Assembly (NCBI RefSeq): GCF_016865235.1
Contig: NZ_CP064030.1
Location: forward strand, 3,410,001-3,474,000
DNA: 64,000 nt
Direction of reading: 5' to 3'
DNA from: Dyella caseinilytica
GTDB lineage: Bacteria; Pseudomonadota; Gammaproteobacteria; Xanthomonadales; Rhodanobacteraceae
The notes under the pieces were generated by a model. That model had not been told where the DNA came from, searched no databases, and saw nothing but the letters and a program-made list of their open reading frames with translations. The translations under genes and the position numbers were made by a program. Below are positions 61,580-64,000 of this stretch, piece by piece; position 1 is the stretch's first letter, and each line of letters starts with the position of its first letter.

Positions 61580-63601
61580 ATGCGAGCGATCAACGGGTGG
61601 GCAGGCACAGTGAGCACAAGAACGGGCAAGTTGCTGCATCAGGCATGGCTGGTGCTGGTGGCCTTGATGGCACTTGGCGCCATCGGCCGGGTTCATGCGG
61701 AAAGCATCGATCCAAGCAAGGTCGCAAACATCAACGCCGCGACGTTCGAAGTGGTGATCCCCAAAGCGGTCGACGATCCGCTCACTTACGAAAAGCCACT
61801 TCCCCTGCAATTGCTGCCGTACCAGGAACGCACCGATAAGTATTTCTCTATCGGCACCGCCTTTGCATTGGGCAATAACCGTTATGTCACCGCCGGACAC
61901 GTGCTGCTGGTCGCCGTGGGCGACCTCACCGGACCACCCGCGCTGCGCGACGCGAGTGGGCATGTCTACGCGATCGACAAGATCGAGAAATTCTCCTTAC
62001 AACAGGATTTCGTGGTCTTTTCGCTGAAGGATCAACCCGGCACTACCGCACTGGCAACCAACACCAAGCCTGCTTTGAACAGCGTGGTCTATGCCGTTGG
62101 CAATGCACTGGGCACAGGCGTGGTGATCCGTGACGGCCTCTACACCTCCGACACACCGGAAGAAGAAAACGGCCGCTGGAAGTGGATGCGTTTTTCCGCC
62201 GCCGCCTCACCCGGCAACAGCGGCGGTCCGCTGCTGGATCAGGATGGCAAAGTGATCGGCGTGGTGCTGATGAAATCGGCCAACGAAAACCTCAACTACG
62301 CGCTGCCTATCAGCGAAGTATTGAATGCGTCCGATAATACGGCGGTGATGGACAAGCAACTGTCCTACCAGTTGGACGTGCTCGATTACGATCAGAACGC
62401 CAGCTTCAAGGCACAGTTCCCGCTACCGGCCAGTTATGCCGATTTCAGCGCCAATTACCTGAAGTTGCAGAACAGCTTCAACGAACAACAACTGAAAGCC
62501 TTGTTGCAGCAGCAAAGCGCCGACCTGTTCCCCAACGGCGCAGGCTCCAACCGGATTCTGCACGACAGTCCGCAGCTCAGCTTCTTCCCTACCCTGATCG
62601 CACATACCGGCAGTGGCCAGTGGAGTTACGCCGGGCGCGAGCTCAATCGCGTACCACTCAGTGGCAACGGTTACATCGCAAGCGGTGTTGTCGGTCACAA
62701 CTTCCTGATCCACCTGCGACGGCCCGATGACATGAAGGCCGACGCGTTCTACGACGATCCCAAGCAGATGATGGATCTCGTGCTGAAGACCGGCTTCTGG
62801 TACCGCCAAGTGGGTCCGGAAAAAATCAAAATCACCTCGCTGGGTGAACCGACCACTAAAGACGACTACACGGATACTTGGCAGCGGCACTGGAAAGTGT
62901 TTGTCTGGCCGGAGCCTTATATCAACGCCCAGATCGTCGTGTTTGCGCTACCGGTGCCGGATGGCTACGCCATCATGATGCGCCTCAATCCGGCGATGAC
63001 GACGCATGACAGCTTGATCGACATGAAAGCGCTCACCACCTTCTTCAACGTCGATTACGGCGGCTCACTGGCGCAATGGAAAGCCTTCCTCGCCGATGAC
63101 ACACTGCTCCCGCAATCACTGAAGAACACCCGCATCGATATCGATTACGGCAAGCGCTTCAGCTATGACTCGGACACGATCGCCTTCAATTACCCCGCGA
63201 GCCTGCAGGCCATTACACCGGACAACATGCTGGCCGTGGGCTTCGGTTACTTCCCGAACAACGGCAAGGTGAGCCTGCAAGCCAACTACATCCAGCTTCG
63301 CCTGAATGTTACCGATCCGGATCGCATCAGTGTTCGCCGCCACGTTGCTCCCAGCGCCGATCTGGATGACAACTTCAAGGAAGCCTGGGGCAAGCTGCTG
63401 CACAAGCAGCATCCGTATGATGGCGTTGCCTATAACGACGGCGATGAAATGGATATCGCTACGGTGATCGATCCGAGCTCAAGCGGGACACCTGCGGAGC
63501 TCTATACAGCGTTCTATGGAACACAGGGAACGCACAAGCCCGATGAGATGAAGGCGAAGCTCGATTCGCTGACGCAGGGATTCAAGATCAAGTCGCATTG
63601 A
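61580..63601 (+). CDS. Secreted trypsin-fold serine protease with novel C-terminal region
   Basis: A 673-residue exported protein. ATG 61580 is preceded by AAGGAA; a signal peptide follows (about 1-40, AWLVLVALMALGAIGRVHAE). The N-terminal 240 residues form a trypsin-like domain with the full triad: His in TAGHVLL, Asp in QQDFVVFSL, and Ser in SPGNSGGPLL. The remaining about 400 residues have no motif I recognise; they are rich in strands and aromatic residues (KVFVWPEPYINAQIVVFALPVPDGY). No PDZ domain is evident, so it differs from DegP. Confidence 0.85.
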   Translation: MRAINGWAGTVSTRTGKLLHQAWLVLVALMALGAIGRVHAESIDPSKVANINAATFEVVIPKAVDDPLTYEKPLPLQLLPYQERTDKYFSIGTAFALGNNRYVTAGHVLLVAVGDLTGPPALRDASGHVYAIDKIEKFSLQQDFVVFSLKDQPGTTALATNTKPALNSVVYAVGNALGTGVVIRDGLYTSDTPEEENGRWKWMRFSAAASPGNSGGPLLDQDGKVIGVVLMKSANENLNYALPISEVLNASDNTAVMDKQLSYQLDVLDYDQNASFKAQFPLPASYADFSANYLKLQNSFNEQQLKALLQQQSADLFPNGAGSNRILHDSPQLSFFPTLIAHTGSGQWSYAGRELNRVPLSGNGYIASGVVGHNFLIHLRRPDDMKADAFYDDPKQMMDLVLKTGFWYRQVGPEKIKITSLGEPTTKDDYTDTWQRHWKVFVWPEPYINAQIVVFALPVPDGYAIMMRLNPAMTTHDSLIDMKALTTFFNVDYGGSLAQWKAFLADDTLLPQSLKNTRIDIDYGKRFSYDSDTIAFNYPASLQAITPDNMLAVGFGYFPNNGKVSLQANYIQLRLNVTDPDRISVRRHVAPSADLDDNFKEAWGKLLHKQHPYDGVAYNDGDEMDIATVIDPSSSGTPAELYTAFYGTQGTHKPDEMKAKLDSLTQGFKIKSH

Positions 63602-63662
63602 TAGCGTACGTGAAAGCGAAGGCCATTCAATGTGGCGTCGAGACTACCCGCACCTCACTATC

Positions 63663-63686
63663 ATCCCGGTCTGAACCGGGATGACG
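63663..63686. repeat. REP-like hairpin upstream of uppP
   Basis: Perfect 10-bp stem (TCATCCCGGT/ACCGGGATGA) with loop CTGA. Same family as the copies at 50128-50155 and 53871-53906. Confidence 0.75.
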
Positions 63687-63800
63687 CGCAAGCTCATGAA
63701 ACCGCGATCATGAAGAGAGCCTGATGTCCCTGCACGCCGACTTGCACGCCGTGCAAGCCCGGCTGACATAATGGCGTACCGATTTCGGAGGGATGACGAC

Positions 63801-64000
63801 GTGAGCTTGTGGTTTCTGATTTTCCTTAGCGTGCTGCAGGGTGTCACCGAATTGTTTCCGGTCAGTAGCCTTGGCCACACCCTGTTGGTGCCCGCGCTGT
63901 TCGGCATGCATATCGACAAGCATGCGCCGCAGCTCATCCCCTTTCTGGTTGCCCTGCACCTGGGTACCGCGTTCGCGTTGCTCGGTTATTTCCGCCAGCG
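63801..64000 (+). CDS. uppP: Undecaprenyl-diphosphatase UppP (BacA), 5' part
   Basis: The first 66 codons of an inner-membrane phosphatase recycling undecaprenyl diphosphate for peptidoglycan synthesis. The N-terminal motif QGVTELFPVSSLGH is a variant of the family QGxTEFLPxSSxGH. The start is GTG at 63801 with GGAGG upstream; an ATG eight bases earlier is in a frame that stops at once. The gene runs off the window. Confidence 0.9.
   Translation, partial: MSLWFLIFLSVLQGVTELFPVSSLGHTLLVPALFGMHIDKHAPQLIPFLVALHLGTAFALLGYFRQ

Overview
The window looks like a chromosomal segment of a gammaproteobacterium of the Xanthomonadales (Lysobacterales), most likely a Rhodanobacteraceae member such as Dyella or Luteibacter. 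This is inferred from the moderately high GC content, the gene order (minor-pilin operon, holD-rimI, rib-nusB-thiL-pgpA, glyA-nrdR) and short palindromic repeats with a GTC-CCGG...CCGG-GAC core. No marker gene settles the genus.

Left part (1-20468): the 3' end of valS; a convergent type IV pilus operon pilE-fimT-pilV-pilW-pilX-pilY1 (minus strand); a coupled pssA-holD-rimI set; a DUF4124 protein; proS; an H-NS-like protein; a ThrE-type exporter; a stomatin/NfeD membrane pair; and an NtrY-like kinase with an NtrC-like sigma-54 activator.

Centre (20560-38694): the most remarkable region. One minus-strand operon encodes a MacA/HlyD-like adaptor, one MacB/LolD-like ATPase and twelve FtsX/MacB-fold permeases in six tandem long+short pairs, followed by a decayed thirteenth permease and then the two-component system. 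A consensus-perfect sigma-54 promoter (38567-38582) and TGTCC/GGACA palindromes (38649-38694) sit upstream of the adaptor. I infer a self-contained circuit in which the NtrC-like protein activates a multi-permease export or envelope-stress machine. Five of six long permeases carry a pair of periplasmic cysteines; the sixth has lost both.

Right part (38702-64000): a Fur-box/hemP unit with an unknown partner gene; a beta-lactamase-fold hydrolase; an aldo/keto reductase; an unknown secreted protein; the pgpA-thiL-nusB-ribH block; ldcA and a GH3 glucosidase; ribBA, ribE and ribD with an FMN riboswitch between ribD and ribE; a 284-bp transposase-less element made of nested inverted repeats next to cysK; nrdR; glyA; a secreted hydrolase with a TetR regulator and a likely operator; a DUF817 membrane protein; ettA; pyrF; a secreted trypsin-fold protein; and the 5' end of uppP. 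A C/G homopolymer block (50156-50258) is probably an assembly artefact.
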